DNA from: Macrotis lagotis
Lineage: Eukaryota > Chordata > Mammalia > Peramelemorphia > Peramelidae
NCBI RefSeq assembly: GCF_037893015.1
Contig: NC_133665.1
Location: 102,143,937 to 102,207,936, forward strand
Length of the DNA stretch: 64,000 nucleotides
Direction of reading: 5' to 3'
In this document: one piece after another, positions 34,660-46,170 of the stretch
How the letters are laid out: each line of letters starts with the position of its first letter
Position numbering within the stretch: the first letter of the stretch is position 1
Notes under the pieces: model-generated
What the model was told of the DNA's origin: nothing
Seen by the model: only the letters and a program-made list of their open reading frames with translations
Databases searched by the model: none
Position numbers and translations under genes: made by a program

Positions 34660-35297
34660 TAAATCCTGTGATTTTGAGACCCAAGTTGCTCTCCAAAGAC
34701 AAAGAATGAGTGACCAACTTGCTACATTACTCATTAGGTGCCAGAGAAAAGAATGTTAGGGAGAGGTGATCAGGTGTATTCAGACTCCTTCCTACAGGGA
34801 CTTGAGGATGGAAGGAAACAGAGGAGAGATGCGATAGTTGGATTTGTGGCCAGGGAAATGTAGAGACACTTTAGACTTAGTAATGGTAACGAGAAAGAGA
34901 GTCAGTGGACTCTGTATAAGGGAATCACCTAATAAAGTTATTTAAACTCTATTAGGTTTGACCTGACATTTTTTAAATTCCTCAGAAAAATACAGCCTGG
35001 CCTCTTTAAGAAACAGAGGCCAGATTAGAGTCCAAAGAAATGGGACAAGTTTCAGGAGAGAGGAAGAGCCACAGCTGCAAATCCTCCAGGCAGACAGAGC
35101 ACCGGTGCTCAGAAAATAACGACTTTCTTGGGAGGCTGCTGATCCCAGAATCCCATTATCATTGGATGGAATCACAGAAGTCCTTGAGTCCAGCCCAGTC
35201 CTAAGTAGAAATCTCCTCTACCAATATCCTCTCCAAAGAGTCAGTCAATCATCCAGATTCTTTTTCAAGATATCCATCTATGGGGAACTCACTATTT

Positions 35298-35542
35298 TTT
35301 TAAATTTATTTTATTTTATTTTATTTTTTTATTCTCATTTTGTACAAATTTTTTTTTACATTAATAAAATATTCTTGTTTAAGAGTAAACAAAATACCCC
35401 TCCCCCATGAATATAGACTTGCTTGGGCGATAAAGTAAAGGGGAGAGAAAAAATTAAAATTAAAAAAATAATAGTAATAATTGTAGGTATGGCCAGGTGG
35501 CACAATGGACGAAGCACCAGCCCTGTAGCCACGAGCACCCCA
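35298..35542 (-). mobile_element. HAL1-like element copy C, 5'-truncated
   Basis: Only the last 245 bp of the family: A-rich 3' end (tattctcattttgtacaaat on the + strand) and the start of SINE module 3 (ggtatggccaggtggcacaa). TSD gggaactcactattt, perfect, at 35283-35297 and 35543-35557. Inserted within a CR1/L3-like remnant. Confidence 0.93.
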
Positions 35543-35557
35543 GGGAACTCACTATTT

Positions 35558-35880
35558 CTGAAGAATTTCATTCCACTTTTGATCCACTCTAATTATTAGA
35601 AAGTTCTTTATATGGAACCTAACCCTGCCCCCTGCAACTTCCCTCATTAAAAAAAAACCTTCTATATGATTGCACTTTAAATATTGTAAGAGAGCTATCA
35701 GGTGCCTCTTAAGGTCTCTCTCTTCCAGGATAGCCACCCCCAGTTTCATCCTCCAATCCTCACTGACCTTGATTTCCAGTCCCTTCATTCTTCTGGTCAC
35801 CTTCCTTTGAAAGCATGGTATCATCTCAATGTCTTTTCTAAAATGTTGCACCTAGGACTAGGAAAAAAAAACATCCTAGA
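35558..35880 (-). repeat. CR1/L3-like LINE 3' remnant
   Basis: Contains gagagctatcaggtgcctct, tcttctggtcaccttccttt and caatgtcttttctaaaatgt, the same family as 32.44-32.75 kb. It continues left of copy C at about 35,230-35,297. Confidence 0.55.
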
Positions 35881-36902
35881 TGGTGGCTAAGGCAGAAAAC
35901 AGGAAGATAATTATATTTTTCCCTTTGGACACTAGATTACTGTTAATTAATTCAGTTTAAGATGGAGGAAGCTAGAGTCATTTTTGGCTATCATATAAAC
36001 TCAGTAATGGGAAACTCATAATCCCTCTTCATGGACACATACCTCTGCCCCAGACCACCAGTTCCATTCTTAGTTCTGACATTTTGAATTTTTCAAAACC
36101 CATCTCCCTATAGCTTTTACTTAACTAGCATCTGAAAATAATTCAATGAAAATAATAATAGTTAACATTTAGATAGGAACTGTTGTAACATCTGATCATT
36201 ACAACATCACAACTAGATATGATTATCCTCATTTTACAGATGAGGGAAAAAAAGCTTAGTAGGGCTGGATAAAACCTAATATTTAAATTTAGTTGATCTG
36301 TTGAGTAGTAGTAATAAACTTATAAGTTATTTTACTTCTAGTTTGGCTGTAATCTCCAGGGTTCAGCAGGACAGATAAGATCAGGACTGGTCAGAGGAGC
36401 TGGACACTAGACCTTCCAGGATTGTGTGAAAGATATGGGAAGGAATTAATTGTGATTGATGGAAGTATGGAGAGGTAAAAATACGTATCAGCCAGTAGAG
36501 TCTAGCCTTCATCTTCCTGAGTTCTTTGTTGTTGGGGATGTAAGCAGCACCTAGATGGGATCCTAGGAGTAGGGGGGTGGGGCATGTGTGGAAATCCAAG
36601 TAGAGGAAGGAGAGGCCCTTTGGAGAGGTGTGGGTAGCATGGTGGTCACGCTCTGCCTAGTAAACACAAAGGGGCAAAGAGCTGAGGCTCAATGAAATGA
36701 GGTAACTTACTGTAGATCACCTAATAAACTGGGAATTGATTTTACCCAGCATGGCATAGTAAAAGAGTACTGTACTAGAAATCAGAATTCAACTGAATTC
36801 AGTTAATAGTGATTTATTGTTGTTAGTTTCAACTACTATTTATTAAGTGCTTATCTGCAAGACAGACTCAAAGCACTGGGTTTTGATTCTGATTGGCTTC
36901 TT
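35881..36902. other. Intergenic sequence, old repeat fragments only
   Basis: A MIR-like piece around 36,150-36,300 (attatcctcattttacagat). No gene or RNA recognised. Confidence 0.35.
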
Positions 36903-37056
36903 CTTCTTTTTGATTTTCTGCAAGGCAGTGGGGTTAAGTGACTTACCCAAGGTCACACAGCTAAGTAAGTATTATGGATCTGAGGTCAGATTTGAACTTA
37001 GATCCTTCCGACTCCAGGGTCAGTGCTTTATTGACTGTGCTATCTAGTTGGCCCCG
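36903..37056 (-). repeat. tRNA-derived SINE (antisense)
   Basis: tctgcaaggcagtggggtta to ctatctagttggcccc; tggcttctt flanks both sides. Confidence 0.9.
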
Positions 37057-37099
37057 AGTGGCTTCTTATTTGTTGTGTGATTTTGGACTAAGGTACATC

Positions 37100-37900
37100 C
37101 TCAGTTTCCTCCTTTGTCAAAGGAGGTAGACTAGATGATCTCAAGGGTTCTTCAAAAGAATCTGGATTCAAATGTGACCACAGACATTTGACACTAGCTG
37201 TGTGATTTTAGGCAAGTCACTTCATCCAGATTGCCTATCATCCAGAAGCATCTCTACTTATTCTGATTCATATCTGGCCACTGGACCCATTTGTCTTTGG
37301 AGTAAAAAGTGAAGTTGGTGAATTAGCACAGCATCCCTCTCACTCAAATCTAATTTACTAGTCAAGGTATCACCTCTCTGATATCTTAATCTTCTTTGAG
37401 AATGAAAGACAAACATCATCATCATCATGAACCAAGAACAAATCCCCACCATTCTCAATTATCTGAACCTGAGCTTAGTGGGTCCTAATCTATTATCTCC
37501 TTTACCAGGATTTTTATGAGAAAAAGTGTTTTGTAAACCATGAAGCTAGGAGCTATAAGACCATATATTATCCTACACAGGTCACTGGTGGCAGCTATCC
37601 AAGGTGCTGGCACAGTAGCTAAGAAGGTCATTCATCTTCACTGGGTTCACCTTGCCTGTCCCCTTACCTAATGCAATGATGGAAATATTGGCTTAGGGGA
37701 GGCAACTAAATAGATAGAGACATAGATGAGAGAGACTGCATGAATTTCAGCCTGGGTCCTAGACCCTTCTACCTTTCCCTGAACTCTTCCTTGGCACCTG
37801 TCCCAGATGAAGGAGAGGGATGGGCTTAGGAAAAAGAGTCCTGGGGAAGAGTCCCCAGAGCTAATAATAGCTCTAATCTTTCCTATCTTTCCCTCCTTCT
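37100..37900. other. Intergenic sequence with SINE scraps
   Basis: A SINE 3' scrap near 37,160-37,240 and a (CAT)n microsatellite near 37,415. Otherwise unrecognised. Confidence 0.35.
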
Positions 37901-37904
37901 CCAT

Positions 37905-38233
37905 CCTGTATTAACCACTCCCCATCCTTCTCCCTCTCCATTCTTTCCTTTCTCCCTTTCTCTCCTTCATTCTCTGAATCAGCCCTTCCCTTCTCACTAT
38001 CCTTTCCCTTCCTTTATCTCCCTTCTTCTCCCCTCATTTCACCAATCCTATACCCCCTTTCTTCTTTTCTTCCCTTCTCTCCATCCTTCCTTTGTTTCTA
38101 TCCTCTCCCCTCCCTTCTCCCATTCTTATCTCCCCTCCCTTCTTCCCAAACGTACGGCCCATCCTCTTCTCCTTTCTTCCCATGTTCCTCATCTTCCCCA
38201 CTCTCTCCTTTTTTCCCTCCTCCCCCATCCCAG
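37905..38233 (+). repeat. Pyrimidine-rich tract
   Basis: Roughly 330 nt dominated by C/T (tccctctcc, ttctcccttc) that ends in cccatcccag, which would be a strong splice acceptor if the following segment is an exon. Confidence 0.85.
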
Positions 38234-38389
38234 GCCTCCAGGAGACAATCCCTAGGATTGAAACAGCCCCAGGAGCTGCTGCCTTCCAGGGAACAATGGG
38301 ACCTTTGAAGGGGGGCTGCCCCCTCCACCATTGTGCTTGGTGGTGAGAGGTGGCCCCGGGTCAGACCAGGCCCCTGCCTGTGTCTCTAG

Positions 38390-38508
38390 TACCAGCACCA
38401 GTACCAGCCCAGAAGGAGAAAAAACTGACAGGAGAGCCAGGCAAGCCAGGCACGCCGCTGAGTGGAAGGGCAGTCCTTCGTGACTCCGTGTTTTCTTTTC
38501 TAGAAAAG
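38390..38508 (+). other. Candidate coding exon (gene unknown)
   Basis: A 119-nt segment flanked by tgtctctag and gtagga. Only one frame is open, giving PAPVPAQKEKKLTGEPGKPG and on to VLRDSVFSFLEK; its composition looks protein-like rather than repetitive. I do not recognise a family. Its frame does not join directly to the next candidate at 40,058, so an intermediate exon would be needed. It may be chance. Confidence 0.2.
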
Positions 38509-38519
38509 GTAGGACGTTG

Positions 38520-39549
38520 CAGGGGAGGGAATCTCTCCTAGCTCTGGGGAGATAGACTTTTTTAGCATTTTACTCCTCTCCAAATTATTTTCTATTTTAC
38601 TTATCTACGTACCTGTTGTATCACCAAGAAAATGTAAGCTCCTTGAGGAAAGAAACTAGTTTTGTTGTCATTGTCATTCTGTATCTGAAGTGTCTTGACC
38701 TTTGTGGGTGATACAAATCTTTTTGTGGAGTTAAGGTCTTTTCCTGTTCTAACATTTGATGCTCCCTATTTTGGAGTTCTAAGTTTCCTCCCAGGTTTGC
38801 ATTCTGTGTTCTTGTTCTGTTCTGGCCACTTCTAATATTCTCTGATTCTAAATGTGATTCCAAGTTCTTAGCATTTCTAACTCTTTCCTGGGGTTTGAAG
38901 AAAAGTCTACAGGGAGAGAGCAGCAGTGGACTAGCCCCCTCTGTGAGTCTTCTTGTTTGTATATAGAGAGGCTTCCATCCAGTTAGAGATAGCCCCAAAG
39001 TTTCTCCAAATCCCTCAAGCCTTTTCTCTTTCTCTTTTCTCTCTATCTCCCTCAAGGTAACTTGGACGGTGCCTCACTATTCCCAGCAGCTGGGGTCTCT
39101 CACATCTCTGCAGGCCTCCAGGACTTAGTATCATGTTAGCTCTAGGCAGAACCCATGATCAGTGTCACCCCAACCTGCTCAGCCAAACCCCAGCTGTTGT
39201 GTGTTGAATAAGGTCAGGATGATTCCACGCATCCAAGAACTGAGCGGGGGAAATCCCCTTCCTGATGACAGTTCAGAAGGGTTTGTGGAAAAGAGTGGGG
39301 TGAAGGAACTGGGAAGGGGCAGAGGGAAAGAGGATGAAAAAATGTTGTTGTGGGGTCTTGGGTCCCTCTGGTCTAATAATCTAGTCAGTCCCCACTCTTC
39401 TTCTGTCTATAGTCCACAATGGAAAGGACTGCTACCTCCTTATTCCCAGGTCCATTTTCTTGCCACTGGCAGGTCCCTCACTCACCCTGGGGAGTCCTTA
39501 TTTCAAGACCTCTGAGAAGGGATGTCCGGTCCTTAAGTCTCTCCTGCTC
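38520..39549. other. Intergenic or intronic sequence, nothing recognised
   Basis: Largely unique, with no known repeat or coding exon visible. Confidence 0.3.
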
Positions 39550-39707
39550 CCATTTCAGTTTCATTAACTTTCTTGGTCACTTCAAAGAGTTCTCATTTCT
39601 CTAGCTCTTGGCAGTTTGCAGAACATTTTCCTCCCAGTAAGCCCTGTGAGGTAGGTATTATGATCACCATTTGCCAGTTGAGGGAATGAATGGAAGCTAA
39701 GATGAGG
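39550..39707 (+). repeat. Inverted repeat 1, left arm
   Basis: 158 bp from ccatttcagtttcattaact to gaagctaagatgagg. It is the reverse complement of 40559-40712 with about a dozen mismatches and one 4-nt indel. The spacer is about 850 bp. Confidence 0.92.
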
Positions 39708-40057
39708 AAAGTGACTCTGAAGGCAGTAGTGGAGCTAGGAAGCCAGATCTGATACCTCCTCCTCTGACTGAGATGGGCAAGGGGAGAGTTAGCAGGTACC
39801 CTTGGAGTCCTTGGGAAATCAAAGGGTGTTTTGGAAGACTGGGTCAGCAGGGAGGAGAGTTTACAATGGAGGGGGTGGGGGCAGAGAGGAAATGGAGAGG
39901 GCGTCATCTGGGATGTTTCAGAGCCACAAAAGGAAAGTTGTGGGGACAAAAAGGACACCTTCTCCCCAGAGGGAAGCTGACAAACCCCTCCTAACTATCT
40001 TAGACGAGACTTGGGGATGATTCACACATCTCATCCTTGACCTTCCCAAAGTCACAG

Positions 40058-40208
40058 GGGGTGGGAGTGGAGCCTTCCGGCCCAGCCTGGGCCGCGGCAC
40101 CAGTTCCATAGGAAGAGGCTATGGTCAGACCAGCAGCACAGAGGTCCAGCAGCCAACCCAGGCCCAGACCAGGCCACGGGGGAAACAGAACCACCTCATG
40201 GATTCTAA
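40058..40208 (+). other. Candidate exon with RG-containing peptide (gene unknown)
   Basis: Flanked by aaagtcacag and gtaggt. The open frame encodes FRPSLGRGTSSIGRGYGQTS followed by a Gln/Thr-rich stretch and stops just past the donor. RG dipeptides of this type occur in arginine-methylated N termini, but no family is assigned. It lies between the arms of inverted repeat 1. Could be accidental. Confidence 0.2.
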
Positions 40209-40558
40209 GTAGGTTCTTTTCATCTTTCTGAGGATCCCCCTTGGATGGGGGGGGCGCCAGCCAGTGAGGGTGGCTGCAGGAGGTGGGAGCTACTATAGGG
40301 AGGGGACTGAACTGAGAGAAAGTAGGATCTGGGAGCAAGGAGGGTCGCTTTGGGGGTGGGACTTCTGTCAGAGCAGGAAAGTATTTTATCCCGTGGAATG
40401 TTGGAGCCTGAAGGGGTCCTGGGACTTAGAACTCTGAATTATCAGCTCTGGAAGGAACCTTTGAACACAGGTCAAAGAATGTCAGAGTTGAAAAGGATGT
40501 TAGAATTGAAATCAATTCAACAAAGATGTATTGTGCACCTACTGTACATGCCTCTTCC

Positions 40559-40712
40559 CCTCATCTTAGCTTCCATTCCCTCAACTGGCAAATAGAGATC
40601 ATAATACCTACCTCACAGGGCTTGCTGGGAGGAAAATATTCTGAAAACTGTCAAGAGCTAGAGAAATGAGAACTCTCTGAAGTGACTGAGAAAGTTAATG
40701 AAACTGAAATGG
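40559..40712 (-). repeat. Inverted repeat 1, right arm
   Basis: Starts cctcatcttagcttccattc and ends aatgaaactgaaatgg; pairs with 39550-39707. Confidence 0.92.
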
Positions 40713-40779
40713 AATGTCGGAACTGGAAGGAACCTTAACACATCAGAGCTGAAAGGGCCTTTGGATATTATCTTGTACA

Positions 40780-41040
40780 GCACTCTACCCCCACTTAGTC
40801 TAAAATACCACATCAGACCAATATGAAAATATGTGTAACACAATTATGATACCTATATCAGATTACTTGCTATCTTAGGGTGAGGAGAGGGAAGAATGGT
40901 AGGCAGAGAACCTTACAAAAATGAATATTGAAAACTATCTTTAAATATATATTCAATAAATAAATATAATAAATATATATTTAAATATATCCTTTAAATA
41001 TAATTGAAAAATAAATAAAAATTAAAACAAAAAACCAAAT
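40780..41040 (+). repeat. Marsupial LINE 3' end remnant (sense)
   Basis: Phrases such as tatcagattacttgctatct and aaaaatgaatattgaaaact correspond to the sequence repeated at 43.0-43.2 kb (sense) and 46.85-47.18 kb (antisense). LINE type not certain. The AT-rich tail at 40,930-41,040 is (TAAATA)n-like. Confidence 0.55.
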
Positions 41041-41228
41041 TTCCATATCAGAACACAGTATAACTGGGGGAAGCATAATACAAATACATATGGGATACAC
41101 AGCATGCATGGGAATGTATAGCAGCAGCCTCTATAAGCAAGCTATTCATTTACCCATTCATTCATTCATTTCATTCAACAAGCATATTTTTTTTACATGT
41201 AATTTATTTTTTTTTAAGAAAAACTTTA

Positions 41229-41380
41229 GGGCCGGCTAGGTGGCACAGTGGATAAAGCACCAGCCCTGGAGTCAGGAGAGTACCTGGGTTCAAATCTGGT
41301 CTCAGACACTTAATAATTACCTAGCTGTGTGGCCTTGGGCAAGCCACTTAACCCCATTTGCCTTGCAAAAACCTAAAAAA
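41229..41380 (+). repeat. tRNA-derived SINE
   Basis: TSD aaaaacttta at 41219-41228 and at 41379-41388 (overlapping the tail). Near-consensus body. Confidence 0.94.
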
Positions 41381-41411
41381 AAAACTTTACAATTTTTCCC
41401 CCATTCTTGCT

Positions 41412-41536
41412 AAAAATATGGAACACTTCATGAATTTGCATGTCAACTTTGTGCAGGGGCCATGCTAATCTCTGTATCATTCCAATTTACTATATGTATC
41501 ATTCCAATATACTATATGTGTTGCCAAAGCGAGCAT
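41412..41536 (-). pseudogene. U6 snRNA pseudogene with 22-bp internal duplication
   Basis: The minus strand reads as U6, from ATGCTCGCTTTGGCAACACA through GATTAGCATGGCCCCTG to CCATATTTTTA. Relative to the conserved 107-nt U6 it has several substitutions, a 3-nt deletion in the AGAAGATT region, and a tandem 22-bp duplication (41474-41495 and 41496-41517) of the tatagt/ccaat part. No proximal/distal U6 promoter elements are recognised downstream on the + strand. Non-functional. Confidence 0.92.
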
Positions 41537-41539
41537 GCG

Positions 41540-42999
41540 ATTTTTTTAATGACTGATAGGCCCTATATCAGGTAACTGGCAAAGATAGAGACAAAGTGGT
41601 CTCACCACTCTAAACGGGTAAAGAGATAGACTGGGGGAGAATAATATACAGCTAAACAACTAAATTATAAAAAAAGCTACAAAATCACTTCAGGGCAGAA
41701 GAGAAATAGAAATCTGGGATGAGTATGATTAGAAAAGGCCTCATGAAGGAAGGAAATAAGCCTCTATTAAGCACTTTCTATGTTTACAAATATTACCTCA
41801 TTTGATACAACAAACTTGTGTTCAGTTCTGCACTTCAAATTAAGGAACCAGAAGCAAACAGAGGTGAAATGACTTTTCCTGGGTTACACTGCTAGCAAAT
41901 GTCTAAATCTAGCTGTTGAACTCAGGAATTGACCCTAAGAGCCTGATAGGAAGTTGGTTATACTGACCTGGAATTCAGAAAAGAGTTGAAGGCTGCATAT
42001 GTAGGCTTAGAAGTCATCTGTGAAAGGAAGATGATTCAACCCCATGGAAGCCGATGAGATCAAGAAAGAACAAATATAGAGAGAAAAGAAGAGAGCTCAG
42101 GACAGTCTTTGGGGAAGCCCATGTTAGTGGGCATGACATGGATGATAAATCAGGAAAGAAGCCTGGGAAGTCAGCCAACAAAGCGAGCAGGTAGAAAGAG
42201 AACCGATAGAGAAAGGTGGATAAAAAACTCAGGAGGGAAAGGATCTCCATAAAGAAGGGAACAGTAAATGCACAGGATGAGAGTTGAGAAAAGAATGTTT
42301 TGATCTAATAGTTCAAAATCATTGGTGACTTTAAGAGATGGCTCTCAGTCAAGTGAATCCTTAGAAACTAGATTTAAAGGGGTAGAGAGGTGAGAGAAGA
42401 AAGAAAGCGTAAGCAAGGATATATAGATAACTTTTAATGGTAATTTATATTTCAAAATGAAAAAGAAATTGGAAGGATAGCTTGAGAGAATTACAAAGTT
42501 AAGTGAAAGTATCTTAAAAGATAAAAGAGAGCCAGGCATGTTTGTAGGCAATAGGATAGAAGGCAATAGATATAGAGAGATCGAATATTAGAGGAAAAGG
42601 GACTGATCAAAGGGGTGAAGTACCTGAGAAGGCAAAAAGGGGGTTGGATTCAGGGAAGGAGAAAGTTTGACCTTAGCAATATGAAAAGCCACCCCTTCCT
42701 GCAGGACTGACAATACTGAGGGAATAGAATTGAGATTTGGGAATGAGAAAAGGCCATTGGGGAAGGAAGTGATCCCATGGCCTCTGCTAAGGGAAAAGGT
42801 GATGTAGATAAAACAGGTGGACAGGGAGAAGAAATGGTCTACAACAGATGTTGGAAGGAATGTGATAGAGAGTTAACTAGGAAGGAGTGAAAGGATGGCC
42901 ATAGACCAGTGAAGGCCCAGTTGAAGTTAGGTAACATAAAAAAATAGTGAACCTAGGTCTTATACTCTATGACTTCCTCCAAAAGCATTCAGAAGCTAT
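41540..42999. repeat. Decayed interspersed-repeat region
   Basis: 42,000-42,900 reads like an old RTE/LINE-type repeat (gaaagcccatgttagtggg, gacagtctttggggaagccc, ggagaaagtttgacctt). No gene recognised. Confidence 0.4.
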
Positions 43000-43215
43000 C
43001 ATGATTTGTTTTGTTTTGTTTTGGGGATATGTTTTTTAACACGTGACTGATATGGAAATGTGTTTTGCATGACTACACATGTATAATTTATATCAAATTG
43101 CTTAACTTCTTAATGAGGGGGGTAAGAAGGAGGAAGGAAAGAATTTTGCAACTAAAATTTTTAAAACAGAAGTTAAAAATTCTTTTTAATATGTAATTGG
43201 GAAAGATGATTTTTT
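43000..43215 (+). repeat. Marsupial LINE 3' end remnant (sense)
   Basis: gtgttttgcatgactacaca, tatcaaattgcttaacttct, aatgaggggggtaagaagga and taatatgtaattgggaaaga. Same family as 46.85-47.18 kb in the other orientation. Confidence 0.65.
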
Positions 43216-43294
43216 TTTTTAAAAAAAAGTAGTTCTCAAGTAGGAATGGAAAAGGAAGATTGGGATTTGGATGGGTTTTTTTGTCCTTCATTTT

Positions 43295-43456
43295 CTTTTC
43301 TTTCTTTCTCTCTCTTTTTTTTTTTGCAAGGCAATGGGGTTAAGTGATTTGTCCAAGATCACACAGATAATTAGTAAATGTCTGAGGTTGTATTTGAACT
43401 GAGGTCCTCCTGACCCCAGAACTGGTGCTCTATTCACTGTACCACCTAGCTGCCCC
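43295..43456 (-). repeat. tRNA-derived SINE (antisense)
   Basis: TSD gtccttcatttt at 43283-43294 and 43457-43468. The body is diverged but full-length. Confidence 0.93.
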
Positions 43457-43639
43457 GTCCTTCATTTTTGAAGAAGACCATGACATCAGGGAGGTGATGC
43501 CATGACAAGCACATGAACTGAATTTTAGTGAGGGGAGCTGTACTAAGTCACCAGTCTCACTTTCTCCTCCAAAGCCATCTGGGTCTAGTAGCCAGATACG
43601 AATCAGGAGGACTGGAGATAGTACTGGATACCAGGCAAT

Positions 43640-43757
43640 CAGGGTTAAGTGACCTGCACCAGGTCATGCAGCTAGTTAAGAGTCAAGTGTCTGAGGCCAG
43701 ATTCGAACTCCCATCCTCCTGACTCCAGGACCAGTGCTCTATATACTGTGCCACCAG
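43640..43757 (-). repeat. tRNA-derived SINE, partial (antisense)
   Basis: gggttaagtgacctgcacca to ctctatatactgtgccacca. Confidence 0.8.
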
Positions 43758-44361
43758 GATTTTAGGATAGAAAACAGCATAAAGCTGAGAGTCAAGATTG
43801 AGAATGGAAAGTGAGGACAGATGATGTGATGGACTATATAAGCAGAGAAGGGCAGAAAAACTGGAGGTTGTCATGAACATGAAAATTAAGTTTAGGAGGG
43901 AGGGTGAAAGATGACTGTCGGAGTGATATTAGATTTCTGTATTGTGGATGTATACACAGAGCATATTATCAGAGGATTTAAGAACAGTGTAGGACCTTAG
44001 AAATCATCCAATCTCATGAGTAAACTGTGGTCTAAAGACATGGATATGCTCTAGATAACGACTATAAAGAATCTGTTAAGATTTGAACCCAGGTCTCCTG
44101 CCTCCAAATTCAGTGTTGGGACTTAATAACAAGACACAAACAATTGAAAACTAGGGCAGAGGGAAAATGCTATTCTCCAGACTTCCTGAGAGAGGAAAAA
44201 GGGATCCTTGGTCTGGACCTTTAGTTCTAATGTTTGGAAACAATTTGGGGAGCCAGATGGAAGGATTTAACTCTCCCTCCCACTCTATGTCCTTGTCTTC
44301 CCTCTTCTCACAGGCATCAGCTGCTCCCCTGGCTCTGACATCAGGTCTCTAAACATCAAAT

Positions 44362-44450
44362 TAGAGACACAGACAGACAGACAGACAGAGGGAGAAGAGA
44401 GAGAGGAGAGAAAGGAGAGACAGAGACTGAGAAAGGAGAGAGGAGGAGAG

Positions 44451-44493
<43 letters not shown>

Positions 44494-44506
44494 GACAGAC
44501 AGAGAC

Positions 44507-44539
<33 letters not shown>

Positions 44540-44632
44540 CAGAGACAGAGAGAGAGACAGAGAAATAGACAGAGACAGAGAGAGACAGAGAGACAGGGAG
44601 ACAGACAAGGGGAGAGAGATAGAGAGAGAGAT
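44362..44632 (+). repeat. (GACA)n/(GA)n purine tract
   Basis: Starts with (GACA)n and continues as GA and GACAGA repeats. It produces an artificial Ser/Leu-rich open frame on the minus strand. Confidence 0.95.
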
Positions 44633-44964
44633 TTCTCTACTGATCACCACCTCACAGGGTTGTTAAGAAGATCAAAAGAGATAATTTTTGTAAAGCCAAA
44701 TCTTATAGTGCTATATATAATCCTAACTGGTAGTAGTAAGCACTAAATAAATGCTTGTTGATTGATCAATTGTAAGTAAAATGCTTTATAAAGTTTCAGC
44801 TATATATGGTAAGGGAGAAGGGAAGGAGCGTTTATTAAGAGCCTATTATGTCCCAGACACCATGTTAAACATTTTCTATATGTCTTGTTTAATCTTCAAA
44901 AGAACTCTGGGAGGCAGATGCTGTTCTTATGTACTCATTTTTACAATTGAAGAATGAGGCAGGC

Positions 44965-45240
44965 AGAAGTTAAATGATTTGCCCAAGGCTAGTGTCTGTG
45001 ACTGGATATGAACTCAGGTCCTCCTGAATCCAAATATTCTATCCACAGCACCAACCAGCTGCCTGAGCTGGGTACAAATCTGAGAGAAACAATGTGAGCA
45101 TTCTTATTACCATTTTATGGACCATAGAGTCAAGAAAACTTGAGTTCACATCCGATCTCAGACATTTATGATCTTGAGCAAGGCACTTAACCCCACTGCC
45201 TTGCAAAAAACAAAAAAACAAAAAAAACCTAAAAGAAAAA
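44965..45240. repeat. Two partial SINEs in opposite orientation
   Basis: 44,965-45,066 is antisense (aatgatttgcccaaggctag to caccaaccagctgcctga); 45,118-45,240 is sense (atagagtcaagaaaacttga to ccccactgccttgcaaaaaa). Confidence 0.75.
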
Positions 45241-45259
45241 AAGAACCAACAGAAGGCAT

Positions 45260-45830
45260 GAATTGAATTACCAGGTTTGCCTTGGGAAGTCCACAGTCTA
45301 TTAGGGAGCCAAGAAACAAGCAAAAAGAACCATACTATACAACATTATGTGGTAACTGTAAACCAGGAGCCACGTGAGGTCAGACACAATCAGGAATAGA
45401 ACATTCAGATGTCAGCCACTTCCTTTCAAGCTTTTCCAGAGATTCAGGGGCCCTGGGTAGAGGAAAGAGGACTAAATGAGATTGGTGGGCTCCTGGGTAG
45501 AAGTGTCCCCAGAATGCAAGGTAGCCTGCCTATTCCCTTTCTGAATAGGAACATTAAGCCTTATTCCCAGGATCCTCTAATTCTCAATCTCCAGCATTCT
45601 GGTGGGTGATCAGTCTTCCTCAAATTGAGTTAAAGGCCTCACAGAACATAACTATTGGAAGGGAAACTAGAAACCTGTTAGTCCTGTTACAGAGACATCA
45701 TGAAATAATGGAATCAAGAGAGATGGAAGTTTAAAACCTTGATTCTTATAAGTTGTGCAACCAAGAACAAATTCCTTAACTTCTCTGAACCTCAGATCCT
45801 CATCTGTAAAATGTCAACAATATCACCCAT
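45260..45830. other. Intergenic sequence, nothing recognised
   Basis: A MIR-like scrap near 45,760-45,810 (cctcagatcctcatctgtaa). No gene. Confidence 0.35.
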
Positions 45831-45937
45831 CATGTCTACCTCAAAGTCTTCTCTTCTCAAGGCTAGCCATCCTTATTTGATCTAACTCACCCGTATCTGG
45901 TACACTCTCTGGCCAATCCATCACCCTGGACCACTTT

Positions 45938-46170
45938 TTTTTTAATTATAAAGATTTTATTTATTTTGAGTTTTACAATTTTTCCCCTAATCTTACTTTC
46001 CTCCCCCCTGCCACCACAGAAGACAATTTGTCAGCCTTTACATTGTTTCCATAGTATACATTAATCCAAATTGAATGTGATGAAAGAGAAATCATTTCCT
46101 TAAGGAAAAAACATAAAGTATAAGAGATAGAAAGATCAGGCAATAAGATATCTTTTTTTCCAAATTAAAG
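45938..46170 (-). repeat. L1 3' UTR fragment (antisense)
   Basis: aattataaagattttattta through catcaggcaataagatatc-like text, matching the 3' UTRs at 10.86 and 19.17 kb. It ends at the start of ORF2-proximal sequence. Inserted in CR1/L3-like sequence (45,840-45,937 and 46,180-46,610). Confidence 0.88.

Noticed and set aside
44285..44650. 121-codon Ser/Leu open frame, minus strand
   Set aside because: Artefact of the (GACA)n/(GA)n tract.
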